Assembly (NCBI GenBank): GCA_964463165.1
Contig: CAYXBK010000010.1
Coordinates: 62,001 to 126,000, forward strand
Source of the DNA: UBA7236 sp964463165
Lineage (GTDB): Bacteria > Bacteroidota > Bacteroidia > Chitinophagales > BACL12
Direction of reading: 5' to 3'
Length of the DNA stretch: 64,000 bases
Notes under the pieces: model-generated
Seen by the model: the letters and a program-made list of their open reading frames with translations, nothing else
What the model was told of the DNA's origin: nothing
Database searches by the model: none
Shown here: piece by piece, positions 25,114 to 33,474 of the stretch
How the letters are laid out: each line of letters begins with the position of its first letter
How positions within the stretch are numbered: position 1 is the stretch's first letter
Made by a program: the position numbers and the translations under genes

Positions 25114-25646
25114 TGAGATTCAAATTCACGTACTTCCGTTTCAAGAATTTCCGGGGCGATTTCACCAAGCAGATCGATAATTTCTGCGAAATCAATTTTA
25201 GATAATATTTTTATTTTAATGAATTTTTTATTGGGATATAAGAATTCAATTAAGTAGGAACGCAGGCCAAATTTTTTCATAACAACGGCTATGCATTTTA
25301 ATTCTTTGAAATAAATTAAGGTTGTTAATTTCTTTGACTTAAATTCTACTTTATGGTTCGAGATTAGCAAAATACCGTTTATCCGGTTATTTACATTTAA
25401 AAACTGAAGGCATATTATTAAAAGTATAGGACTTACCCAGAAAATATTAAGAATCCATGATGGTAAATTAGCGTAATAAGGTATTGATAATTCAAGGTTG
25501 TTACGAACAGGCAGATCAATGAAATATATGATGCAAAAGCCCAGAATGGCAATAGCACCCAATATATTGGAGATGTTCCTGAAATAACGATTTGGAGAAA
25601 TTAATCTGACCCGAAATTCTGTGTTGATTGGTATGTCGGAATTCAT
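25110..25646 (-). CDS. Hypothetical membrane protein, two transmembrane helices
   Basis: A 178-residue protein I do not recognise. It has an N-terminal soluble stretch of about 25 residues, two hydrophobic helices (about 27-46 and 62-83), then a soluble C-terminal half of strands and helices rich in lysine and isoleucine (VEFKSKKLTTLIYFKELK, and later IKIKILSKIDFAEI). This layout resembles PH-like membrane-anchored domains, which is only a guess. It follows the sulfite-oxidase-like gene by 17 bp on the same strand and may be co-transcribed with it. Confidence 0.6.
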   Translation of the reverse strand: MNSDIPINTEFRVRLISPNRYFRNISNILGAIAILGFCIIYFIDLPVRNNLELSIPYYANLPSWILNIFWVSPILLIICLQFLNVNNRINGILLISNHKVEFKSKKLTTLIYFKELKCIAVVMKKFGLRSYLIEFLYPNKKFIKIKILSKIDFAEIIDLLGEIAPEILETEVREFESH

Positions 25647-25663
25647 TTTTAGGATGACCTGAA

Positions 25664-26749
25664 TTAGTTTCCTTTCACATCAAAACTGATCCGGTGCCAT
25701 GCATTATTCATATACCCTTTAAAATTCCAGACATCTTTTACATCTGCGGGTTGGGATTTATTATCACTGTCTGTTGCACGTGCAATAATTTGAGTAGGGC
25801 CGTTTTCAAATTGCATTTCTATTTCCCAGAATGACCATGTGTATTTTTCATTTCCTTCGGTAATTTTCGCAGCCTTCCATGTTATCCCGCCATCAGCAGA
25901 AACATCTACATGTGTAACAATTCTGTCGCCGCCACTGATTGCAAATCCTTTAATTAAGACAGAATTATTTTTTACAATTGAATTTGCAAGCGGATATGTA
26001 ATCACACAATTAATATCCAGTTCACTTAATTGAATACCTGTTTCCCAATCCACCGTTTCGGGCTTTGCTTCAGGTGGAAATAAACGATAAGCATGATCCT
26101 GAAAATAATTTTTTGACGGCTCGGTTTGTAAAGTAATTGTTGTAAGCCATTTCACACTGCGTGCACCGATATATCCCGGAACAACCACACGCAGCGGAAA
26201 TCCATGAGTGGGTTCAAGCGGTTTGCCGTTCATTTCAAAAGCAAGCAATACATCTTCACTCCAGGCTTTATCAATTGGAATGGATGCACCGAAGCCGACA
26301 TTTTTTCCATTGCGATATACATCATCGGCACCCATAAATTCAACAAATAATGCTTCCGGTTTCACGCCTGCTTTTTCCAGTATATATTTTAAAGGAACAC
26401 CTGTCCAAGTTGCATTGCCGATGGCACCTTCCTGCCAGGGAACTTCGCCGGGCACTTCTGCAAATTCAATTAATTGCACACGGCGGTTTCCTGCGCATTG
26501 CAATGTTGCCATTACCGTGCGTTTTGGAAAATCCGATTTTAATTCCTGCATCGAAAATTCCAATTCATGTTCAACAAGGCCGTTTATTTTAAATCTGAAA
26601 CTTGCTTCATCAATTTCAGGGACAGGGCCATGATTGCGGATATAATACAACCGTTGCGGTGTAATAAAATTTTCACGCAATTCCGTAACCGGTGGTTCGG
26701 CATTAACGGGGTCGGTAGTATGAATGATCAGTTTCGGATCTTTATCCAT
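25664..26749 (-). CDS. Sulfite-oxidase-like molybdopterin protein
   Basis: A 361-residue protein with the two soluble domains of the sulfite oxidase family. The molybdopterin domain spans about residues 15-235 and includes RNHGPVPEID, MATLQCAGNRR (the cysteine is the molybdenum ligand), GFGASIP and GFPLRVVVPGYIGARSVKW. The dimerisation (Mo-co oxidoreductase) domain follows, with VDVSADGGITWKAA and WSFWE. There is no haem domain and no signal peptide or Tat motif, so it seems cytoplasmic. The electron acceptor and substrate are unknown; sulfite is the default. A -7 box (TAACTTTG) ends only 5 bases before the start codon. Confidence 0.88.
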   Translation of the reverse strand: MDKDPKLIIHTTDPVNAEPPVTELRENFITPQRLYYIRNHGPVPEIDEASFRFKINGLVEHELEFSMQELKSDFPKRTVMATLQCAGNRRVQLIEFAEVPGEVPWQEGAIGNATWTGVPLKYILEKAGVKPEALFVEFMGADDVYRNGKNVGFGASIPIDKAWSEDVLLAFEMNGKPLEPTHGFPLRVVVPGYIGARSVKWLTTITLQTEPSKNYFQDHAYRLFPPEAKPETVDWETGIQLSELDINCVITYPLANSIVKNNSVLIKGFAISGGDRIVTHVDVSADGGITWKAAKITEGNEKYTWSFWEIEMQFENGPTQIIARATDSDNKSQPADVKDVWNFKGYMNNAWHRISFDVKGN

Positions 26750-26753
26750 GGTT

Positions 26754-26761
26754 CAAAGTTA
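26754..26761 (-). promoter_or_regulatory. -7 promoter box for the sulfite-oxidase-like gene
   Basis: TAACTTTG on the minus strand matches the Bacteroidota consensus TAnnTTTG exactly. It ends 5 bases before the ATG at 26749, so the transcript would be almost leaderless. Confidence 0.5.
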
Positions 26762-26831
26762 AAGAAATGGATTTTGGTTTTGAGTGAGATTAAATCAACA
26801 ATTGATAATTTTCCACTCTAAACGAAGAGTC

Positions 26832-26890
26832 ATGCCGGGCCTGATCCGGCATCGATCCGTAAAATACAGATTGCGGATCTGGTCCGCAAT
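26832..26890. repeat. Pair of REP-like palindromes
   Basis: Two small palindromes lie side by side: ATGCCGG and CCGGCAT around a 7-base loop (26832-26852), and ATTGCGGA and TCCGCAAT around TCTGG (26870-26890). The second is repeated, with the same arms in the reverse sense and a nearly identical loop, at 62840-62860. They fall in the 228-base gap between divergent genes; no other feature was seen in that gap. Confidence 0.65.
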
Positions 26891-26977
26891 GACTTTAATA
26901 TTTGCATTTGTTATTCTGTTAAATCACACGTTCAAATAATTATTTATCTCCTAACTTGCGATCTCAAAATTCAGGCA

Positions 26978-27985
26978 GTGACTGCAACGGAAAAACAATT
27001 GTATTACAGGCTCATTGCACTATGGGCGGTGTGCGAAGGTGTGCTCGGCGGAATTATACACGGATTTCAAATTCCTGTTTCAGGTTTATTTGTCGGCGGT
27101 GCAGCGGTTGTTATTATTTGCATGATGGGATTTTATGTTCCGCAGAAGGGCGCCATTTTACAGGCAACATTATTGGTCGAGATATTTAAAATGATGCTGA
27201 GTCCGCAAAGCCCATTGCCCGCATATCTGGCAGTTGCATTTCAGGGTGTAATGGGCGAATTATTTTTTTTCAATAAAAAGTTTTATAAAATCTCCTGTGT
27301 ATTATTTGCTGCAATCGCATTATTTGAGTCGGCAATCCAGCGCATCATTACAATGACATTAATTTACAGCAATGCATTCTGGAAAGCGATGGATGCATTT
27401 ATTAATGGTATAACCGGTGAAACCGAAATTACAAGATACAGTTATTACATAGCGGGTGGCTATGTTGTGTTGCATATTGCAGCGGGAATTGCAATCGGAG
27501 TATTCGCCGCAGGAATTCCTTCCAGATTAAATAAATGGAAACAGGGTAAACAATTTCTGATTCCTGCAGGTGTAAAAAATTCCACCGAAATACAATTAAA
27601 ACGGAATAGGAAAAAAATATGGAAAAACAGTTTACTTGTCATCTGGGTGGTTTTACTTTTCTTCTTTCTGCAATCAACATTTCATATTGGTAAACCGCTG
27701 CTCGCTGCAGATGCTGTTTTGCAAATTCTAGTGCGTTCATTTTTAATTCTGCTTACATGGTATTTTCTTGTGAGCCCGGTACTGCTTTATTTTCTGAAAA
27801 AATATTTATCCCGGCAAAAGGAAAAATCGCAAGGCACAATCAATGAGATTGTTTTATTAATTCCTTCAACAAGATTATTAATTGAAAACAGCTGGAAACT
27901 TTCTGCACAAAAAAAGGGGTTACGGAGATTTAATTTTTTTATTCAAATCATACTTGTGAACGCATTCGACGATATTCATGACTAA
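26978..27985 (+). CDS. Polytopic membrane protein paired with THEP1-like NTPase
   Basis: A 335-residue protein with about eight to nine hydrophobic helices. It begins at GTG; no ATG precedes the conserved-looking part. The first 185 residues (LWAVCEGVLGGIIHGFQIPVSG, then several helices with short loops) are like the substrate-binding S component of energy-coupling-factor importers. After a basic linker (about 186-210) come two more helices and a charged C-terminal section with an interfacial helix, which recalls a shortened T component. Both comparisons are from general appearance only. It overlaps the downstream NTPase gene by 8 bp, so the two products probably work together. Confidence 0.6.
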   Translation: MTATEKQLYYRLIALWAVCEGVLGGIIHGFQIPVSGLFVGGAAVVIICMMGFYVPQKGAILQATLLVEIFKMMLSPQSPLPAYLAVAFQGVMGELFFFNKKFYKISCVLFAAIALFESAIQRIITMTLIYSNAFWKAMDAFINGITGETEITRYSYYIAGGYVVLHIAAGIAIGVFAAGIPSRLNKWKQGKQFLIPAGVKNSTEIQLKRNRKKIWKNSLLVIWVVLLFFFLQSTFHIGKPLLAADAVLQILVRSFLILLTWYFLVSPVLLYFLKKYLSRQKEKSQGTINEIVLLIPSTRLLIENSWKLSAQKKGLRRFNFFIQIILVNAFDDIHD

Positions 27986-28442
27986 ACCATCTGTTATTAT
28001 ACTTTCCGGTCCTGTTCAATCAGGAAAAACGAGCGCCTTGCTCAAATGGTGTGAAGACAGAAATGATGTGGATGGTATTATTTCGCCCGATATAAATGGT
28101 GTGAGATATTTCCTGCACATCAAAACAAAGGAATTATTTCTGATGGAAGCCGGAGAAGAAGAGGAAAATATTTTGCTGATCGGGAAATATACATTCAGCA
28201 AAACAGCATTTGAAAAGGCAGATCAGATATTGCGCAATGCAATGCTGTCGAAAATAAATTATATTGTAGTTGATGAAGTTGGCCCGCTTGAATTAAAAGG
28301 CGAAGGGTTTAGCGCAACGATTAAACAATTTCTTTCTGCTGCAACACCCCTAAATATAATATTGGTGGTGCGGGCACATTTATTAGATCCGGCTCTGGAA
28401 TATTTTGGTATCGATGCATACACGGATTTCGCCCAATTATAA
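27978..28442 (+). CDS. THEP1-like nucleoside-triphosphatase
   Basis: A 154-residue P-loop protein of the THEP1/DUF2478 kind. It has the Walker A motif SGPVQSGKTSALLKW at residues 10-24, a GIISPDINGVRYFLHI segment like the GF-x-GFR region of THEP1, and the Walker B-like IVVDEVGPLELKGEGF near residues 94-109, which is diagnostic. It lacks an ABC signature. Known THEP1 proteins hydrolyse ATP and GTP slowly, with no clear cell role. The 8-bp overlap with the membrane protein gene argues for a shared function. Confidence 0.82.
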   Translation: MTKPSVIILSGPVQSGKTSALLKWCEDRNDVDGIISPDINGVRYFLHIKTKELFLMEAGEEEENILLIGKYTFSKTAFEKADQILRNAMLSKINYIVVDEVGPLELKGEGFSATIKQFLSAATPLNIILVVRAHLLDPALEYFGIDAYTDFAQL

Positions 28443-28455
28443 ACCGTAGTCCGGT

Positions 28456-28485
28456 TTTGAATTCTCCATAGTTTGTTTAATTTTA
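28456..28485 (+). promoter_or_regulatory. Candidate promoter for the 4-helix membrane protein
   Basis: TTTG at 28456, 18 bases, then TAATTTTA ending at 28485. The second box departs from TAnnTTTG only in the last base. The position, 22 bases before the ATG at 28508, is suitable. Confidence 0.4.
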
Positions 28486-28507
28486 AATTCCACAAAAGCA
28501 TACTACA

Positions 28508-29026
28508 ATGGAGCAAACTTACCTTATTATCCTGCGCCTGTTTCATATTGCAACAGGTGTATTCTGGGCAGGCGGAATGATATACCTTGCCCGTTTTGTT
28601 CTTCCTGCTGCAAAGGCATTAGGACCCGAAGGCGGAAAATTTATGTCCCAATTATCCATGACCAATAATCTGCCGGTCGTTATGATGGTTTCAGCAACAC
28701 TGAACATTCTTTCCGGTGTATTATTATTCTGGAAAATAAGCAATGGATTTTCATCCGATTGGATGGGCTCATCATTTGGCGCAACATTAAGCCTCGGAGG
28801 TTTAATTGCAATAATTGCTTATACGATCGGGATGACAGTGAATCGTCCCGCTACTTTTAAAATCGCTGCAATTTCAAAACAAATTGCTGCAGCGGGTGGA
28901 GTTCCCACACCGGAACAGATTGCCATTTTAAATGCAACCCGTATGAAACTGGTGAAGGCAACAAATTTAGTTGCAACACTCCTGGCGGTTACAGTCATTT
29001 GTATGGCTGTTGCGAGATATATGTAA
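28508..29026 (+). CDS. Four-helix membrane protein, DUF2269/CopD-like
   Basis: A 172-residue integral membrane protein with four hydrophobic helices. The first has LRLFHIATGVFWAGGMIYLARFV, with the histidine-tryptophan arrangement typical of DUF2269 and CopD-like proteins, in which such histidines may bind haem or copper. Helix two contains VMMVSATLNILSGVLLFW, helix three is glycine-rich and helix four ends the protein. The function is unknown. It has its own candidate promoter, and its stop codon lies only 6 bases from that of htpG on the other strand. Confidence 0.68.
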   Translation: MEQTYLIILRLFHIATGVFWAGGMIYLARFVLPAAKALGPEGGKFMSQLSMTNNLPVVMMVSATLNILSGVLLFWKISNGFSSDWMGSSFGATLSLGGLIAIIAYTIGMTVNRPATFKIAAISKQIAAAGGVPTPEQIAILNATRMKLVKATNLVATLLAVTVICMAVARYM

Positions 29027-29032
29027 AAGTAT

Positions 29033-30901
29033 TTACATCATCTCCACACTTCTCTTTACAAATGCCGTGAGGTCTGCTCCTTTCAGCATACCCTGGGATA
29101 ATAATGCGAGGTCGTGTAATTGTTTTACAGAAATATCTTTTTGCACATCATCCTCTTTTAATATTTTATTTATGAGAGGATGATTTGTATTTACAACAAG
29201 ATTGTATTGATCAGGCATGGATGCAGCGAAATCCATTCCGTTCATATAGCTCATTTCTTTCATGCGGCGCATAAATTCGGGTTTTGTTATATATACAGGC
29301 GCATCATCCGGAGATAGCGGTGTAAGCATAACGGTTGCCGCATTCTGATCAATTACTTTCTCAAATAATTCTTTCACATTGCTTTGTTCCGTTTCACTTA
29401 AAACAGATTCAATTTTTTCATCCTTGTCTATTAATTTATCCGCCGTATCAGAATCAACACGCTTGAAATGCATGCCGGTTAATTTCTGCTCGAGAAATGA
29501 AATGAGATGATTATCGATCACATTGTCAATTTCCAGAACATCATATCCTTTACTTTTTGCAGCATCCACATACACATGATGATCGGTGATATTATTCGTG
29601 TAAAGCGCTGTTACCTGATTCGATTTATCGGTTTGATTTAATTGAATATGCTCTTTATATTCATCAAATGTGAAATATTTTTTATCGGTATTTTGCAACA
29701 AGCAGAATTGTTTTGCCTTATCGAAAAATTTCTCATCGCTCAGCATACCGTATTTAATGATCACAGAAATGTTTTCCCATTTACTTTCGAAATCGGCCCT
29801 GTCCTTTTTAAATAATTCTTCCAGTTTTTCGCCTACTTTTTTTGTGATATAGCTGTTGATCTTTTTTACATTCTGGTCGCTTTGCAAATATGATCTTGAA
29901 ACATTGAGCGGAATATCAGGTGAATCAATTACACCGTGCAATAATGTGAGCCATTCCGGTACGATTTCCTTTACTTCATCAGTTACAAATACCTGGTTGG
30001 AATATAATTGAATTTTGTTTTTCTGTATTTCGTAACTCTTTTTGATCTTGGGGAAATAAAGAATGCCTGTCAGTACGAAAGGATAATCCACGTTCAGATG
30101 AATATTGAACATGGGTGTTTCACTGAAAGGATATAATTCATTATAAAAATTTTTATAATCTTCTTCGGAAAGCTCGGTCGGTTTTTTTGTCCATGCAGGA
30201 GATGTATTGTTTATAATATCCGGCACCTGTATTTTTTCTTCTTTGCCTTCCTCTTCTCCGGGCATCGTTTCTTCTTTTTCGCCGAACTGAATTTCAACAG
30301 GAAGGAATTTGCAGTATTTCGTGAGCAATGCACGGATCCTGGTTTCTTCCAAAAATTCTTCGCTTTCTTCAGCAACAGTTAAAATAATATCTGTGCCTCT
30401 TGATGCTTTCTCCCAATTTTCGAGGGTGTATTCCGGGCTGCCATCACAAGTCCATTTTACAGATGGCTCGGACATGCGGAATGATTTGGAAATCAATTCC
30501 ACTTTTTCGGCAACCATGAATGCGGAATAAAATCCAAGCCCGAAATGGCCGATTATTGTTTTTCCATCTTCAACACCTTTGTATTTATCAAGAAATTCCT
30601 GCGCACTTGAAAACGCTACCTGGTTGATATACTTTTTCACTTCTTCCGCACTCAAACCAATTCCTTTGTCAGAAATTGTAATTGTTTTACCCGGTTTGTC
30701 TACACGCACTTCAATATGCACATCTCCAAGCTCACCTTCAACTTCACCCAGCGATGCGAGTTTTTTTAATTTCTGTGTGGCATCCACAGCATTGGAAATC
30801 AGTTCACGGAGGAAGATCTCGTGATCGCTGTAGAGGAATTTTTTAATGATGGGGAATATATTTTCGGTTTGAACGGCTATGGTTCCGGTTTCGACAGACA
30901 T
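29033..30901 (-). CDS. htpG: Molecular chaperone HtpG (Hsp90)
   Basis: A 622-residue cytosolic Hsp90. The N-terminal GHKL ATPase domain shows LRELISNAVDATQKL (adenine-binding asparagine), ITISDKGIGLSAEEV, IGHFGLGFYSAF (lid and glycine-rich loop) and a threonine in GTDIIL. The middle domain has the catalytic arginine in LNVSRSYLQ and a YPFVLTGILYFP segment. The C-terminal dimerisation domain is full length and lacks the MEEVD tail of eukaryotic proteins, as expected. Length agrees with bacterial relatives. It refolds or holds client proteins under stress. It faces the TPR kinase gene divergently; I see no exact -7 box in its upstream region. Confidence 0.97.
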   Translation of the reverse strand: MSVETGTIAVQTENIFPIIKKFLYSDHEIFLRELISNAVDATQKLKKLASLGEVEGELGDVHIEVRVDKPGKTITISDKGIGLSAEEVKKYINQVAFSSAQEFLDKYKGVEDGKTIIGHFGLGFYSAFMVAEKVELISKSFRMSEPSVKWTCDGSPEYTLENWEKASRGTDIILTVAEESEEFLEETRIRALLTKYCKFLPVEIQFGEKEETMPGEEEGKEEKIQVPDIINNTSPAWTKKPTELSEEDYKNFYNELYPFSETPMFNIHLNVDYPFVLTGILYFPKIKKSYEIQKNKIQLYSNQVFVTDEVKEIVPEWLTLLHGVIDSPDIPLNVSRSYLQSDQNVKKINSYITKKVGEKLEELFKKDRADFESKWENISVIIKYGMLSDEKFFDKAKQFCLLQNTDKKYFTFDEYKEHIQLNQTDKSNQVTALYTNNITDHHVYVDAAKSKGYDVLEIDNVIDNHLISFLEQKLTGMHFKRVDSDTADKLIDKDEKIESVLSETEQSNVKELFEKVIDQNAATVMLTPLSPDDAPVYITKPEFMRRMKEMSYMNGMDFAASMPDQYNLVVNTNHPLINKILKEDDVQKDISVKQLHDLALLSQGMLKGADLTAFVKRSVEMM

Positions 30902-31036
30902 GGAATTATTTTTAAACCGCAGTTTTCAAATGATGTGCCATCGGGGTTTGTCTGACAAATTGACGCTGTGCCTTATATTCCAACCCTTTGGCGGGCAATT
31001 TTTCTTATTTTTACAGCAATCCGTTTTACTGCACCA

Positions 31037-32848
31037 ATGACTTCCTCACATAAGAATCTCTCAAAGAATGAAGTGATCAGGAAGATCGACCAGCTCCTTC
31101 ACACATCGTGGGATCTTGTGTCGAAACGCAATACGGAAATCAAAGAACTTTCAGAAGAAGCATATCAACTTGCAAAATCCATTCAGGATAAAAATTATAT
31201 GGGGCTTGCGAAAATGGAGCTGGGTTTATTCGAATGCCTTGTAAATAATAATTATTACCAGTCGATCAAATTATGCGATGAGGCATTCGGCATGTTGCGG
31301 AATAATTTCAGAAAAAAATATGAGCCCTATTATCATTTAAATCTCGGAAGAAATTATCATTTTATCGGCGATAATGAATTAACGCAAAAACATTATATCA
31401 AAGCGATCAATTTACTTGAGCAGGAAAAAGAAATTGATATGTATGAAAGACGATGGCTTGCACATGCGTATTACAATATTTTTATTTTATTCAATTCGCA
31501 GGGCGTGGAGTTTTCGATGGAAGAATATTTAAACAAAGCGCTGGAACAATATCAGATCATCGGAGATAAAAGCGGGATTGCAAATTGTTTTAATAGCTAT
31601 GCAGTGTATTTTCATAAGCAAAAGCAATATGATAAAGCACTGGAGCATTTATTAAAAGCACTCGATATTGTTGTGGAAGAAGGCGCAAAGCCATACCAAT
31701 CCATTTACCTCGCAAATATTGCATTGATCTATACGAAGCTGAATGATTATAAAAACGCCGGGATCTATTTTGAAAAGGCAAAGGAAATAGATCAGGAGCT
31801 GCAAAGCCCCTATCATACCGGGCATACGTATTATCAGATGGGAGAGGGATTAACTGAAATGGGTCGGTATGAAGAAGCAATTGAAAGTTTTAAAATTGCT
31901 GAAAAATTATTTGCTGAACTCGGCGCAAAACGCCTGCTTTTGAATGTGCTTGAACTTACGTCCGAAGCCTACCGGTTGAAAAATGATTTTGAAAATGCAT
32001 TCATGTATAAAAGCAAATACGCACGCTTGCAGAATGAAATATTTTCTGATGAAAAAACTTTTGCGCTTGTAAAGGCACGCACGGAATTTGAAGTTGAAAA
32101 TAAAGAAAAAGAAGCGCAATTATTAAGGCAGAAAAATTTACAGATCGAAAAATATGCGCACCAGGTTGAAATTTCAAATCGTGAATTAAAACAGTTCGCA
32201 CATGTTGCCAGCCACGATTTAAGGGAACCACTGCGCATGGTATCTTCCTATGTTACCTTATTAAAGAGAAGTTTGAAAGAACAACTTACCGACGAACAAA
32301 AAGAATTCATGCAATATATTTCGCTGGGAACACAAACCATGCATTTGTTGATCGGTGATCTGCTTGCACTGAGCAGTATTAATTTTGAAACCAAGCGAAT
32401 TAATGTTGACCTGAACCAGGTGGTTAAAATAGTACTCACGAATCTTTCTGCTGAAATTTCAGAACGAAGGGCGGTCATTACCACTCCTTTATTGCCCATG
32501 ATCAAAGCAGATGAAACACATATGCTGCAATTATTTCAGAATTTAATTTCAAATGCGTTAAAATACAATCTGAGTGAGCAACCCGAAATAAAGATTCATT
32601 ATGCACTCACCGGCAAAAAACATCATTTTGTTGTTTCGGATAACGGGATAGGAATTCCGGAAGAATTCAGGGAAAAAATATTTCTGATCTTCCAGCGCTT
32701 ACATTCAAAGGATGAATTTTCAGGAACGGGAATCGGCCTTGCAATTTGTAAAAAAATAGTGGATCAGTTGAAAGGCAAAATATGGGTGGAAGCCAATAAG
32801 GCCGGCGGTTCGGATTTCAATTTTACGATACCGGTAACAAAAAGATAA
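31037..32848 (+). CDS. TPR-containing cytoplasmic histidine kinase
   Basis: A sensor kinase of 603 residues from the ATG at 31037. A GTG-started frame from 30968 exists, but a promoter-like TTTG and TATTTTTA (30987-31013) lies between the two, favouring the later start. The N-terminal 340 residues are at least six tetratricopeptide repeats (e.g. AYYNIFILFNSQG, ANCFNSYAVYFHKQ, YLANIALIYTKLNDYKNAG), then a coiled-coil linker. The HisKA box FAHVASHDLREPL has the phospho-accepting histidine at about 393, and the ATPase has NLISNALKYN, DNGIGIP and GTGIGLAICKKIV. There is no membrane helix and no response regulator gene nearby, so its signal and partner are unknown. Confidence 0.88.
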   Translation: MTSSHKNLSKNEVIRKIDQLLHTSWDLVSKRNTEIKELSEEAYQLAKSIQDKNYMGLAKMELGLFECLVNNNYYQSIKLCDEAFGMLRNNFRKKYEPYYHLNLGRNYHFIGDNELTQKHYIKAINLLEQEKEIDMYERRWLAHAYYNIFILFNSQGVEFSMEEYLNKALEQYQIIGDKSGIANCFNSYAVYFHKQKQYDKALEHLLKALDIVVEEGAKPYQSIYLANIALIYTKLNDYKNAGIYFEKAKEIDQELQSPYHTGHTYYQMGEGLTEMGRYEEAIESFKIAEKLFAELGAKRLLLNVLELTSEAYRLKNDFENAFMYKSKYARLQNEIFSDEKTFALVKARTEFEVENKEKEAQLLRQKNLQIEKYAHQVEISNRELKQFAHVASHDLREPLRMVSSYVTLLKRSLKEQLTDEQKEFMQYISLGTQTMHLLIGDLLALSSINFETKRINVDLNQVVKIVLTNLSAEISERRAVITTPLLPMIKADETHMLQLFQNLISNALKYNLSEQPEIKIHYALTGKKHHFVVSDNGIGIPEEFREKIFLIFQRLHSKDEFSGTGIGLAICKKIVDQLKGKIWVEANKAGGSDFNFTIPVTKR

Positions 32849-32936
32849 CAGCTTTCATCATCAGGAATCCACTTTTAAAATGGAGATTAAAATGCAGGCA
32901 TATTAATTGCAATTCCACCCGGTAAGTAAACCAGTT

Positions 32937-33413
32937 ATGAAAAAAATACAGATCATATGCATGCTAAGCCTTTTAAGTATGGCGGCTTTAACTTCCTGCA
33001 AAATTTCGGATGAACTGCAATATAAAGGTTTCGACAATTTTAAAATTGCCGGAGATATGAAAAATCCTTCCGTTGGAGTGGATGTTACGCTCTACAACCC
33101 AAACCCGATTGGCGTCAAAATAAAGGAAATGAATTTATCTGTAGATGTAAATAATTCGAAAATCGGAACGATCGGAATTGCCGATCCCGTGAAATTAAAA
33201 TCAAGGCAAAATTTTACACTACCTGTTTTAATGGAAACATCACTCGACCAATTGCAAACACTTACAAAACCGGGATTGGAATCACTGCTGTTTGAAAAAC
33301 CCCTGGCCGTTGAAATTTCAGGTACGATCACATTACGGAAATTTATCTTCAAAAAGACATACGATTTTAATTATACCGATCAGTTAAATGTGAAGGATAT
33401 TCAGACGAAATAA
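32937..33413 (+). CDS. LEA type 2 (WHy domain) lipoprotein
   Basis: A small lipoprotein, 158 residues from the ATG at 32937, which directly precedes the signal peptide (MKKIQIICMLSLLSMAALTSC). The lipobox LTSC puts the lipid-bearing cysteine at residue 21. The mature part is a single LEA14/WHy-type beta domain: VGVDVTLYNPNPIGVKIKEM is the family signature, followed by an immunoglobulin-like set of strands. Such lipoproteins sit in the cell envelope, probably the outer membrane, and may act in desiccation or stress tolerance, but no activity is known. A longer start ten codons upstream is possible but would bury the signal sequence. Confidence 0.8.
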   Translation: MKKIQIICMLSLLSMAALTSCKISDELQYKGFDNFKIAGDMKNPSVGVDVTLYNPNPIGVKIKEMNLSVDVNNSKIGTIGIADPVKLKSRQNFTLPVLMETSLDQLQTLTKPGLESLLFEKPLAVEISGTITLRKFIFKKTYDFNYTDQLNVKDIQTK

Positions 33414-33474
33414 TTCGTACAACTTCAATGATTCAGGAATTTATCGCAACGTTCAGACTTTCTTTATTACCTGA

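Noticed and set aside
26750..26977. tRNA or small RNA gene in the divergent gap
   Set aside because: The stems seen are short REP-like palindromes; no cloverleaf with a TTC loop and acceptor pairing was found.
26956..27189. Small plus-strand open frame before the membrane protein
   Set aside because: It lies in another frame of the membrane protein gene and has no domain or hydrophobic pattern of its own.
30902..30962. Promoter for htpG from the ATCATTTG box
   Set aside because: It misses the first two bases of TAnnTTTG, although a TTTG lies at a suitable distance upstream, so I did not list it.
30968..31036. GTG-started extension of the TPR kinase
   Set aside because: A promoter-like TTTG/TATTTTTA pair lies within it, and its residues do not look like a TPR or signal sequence.
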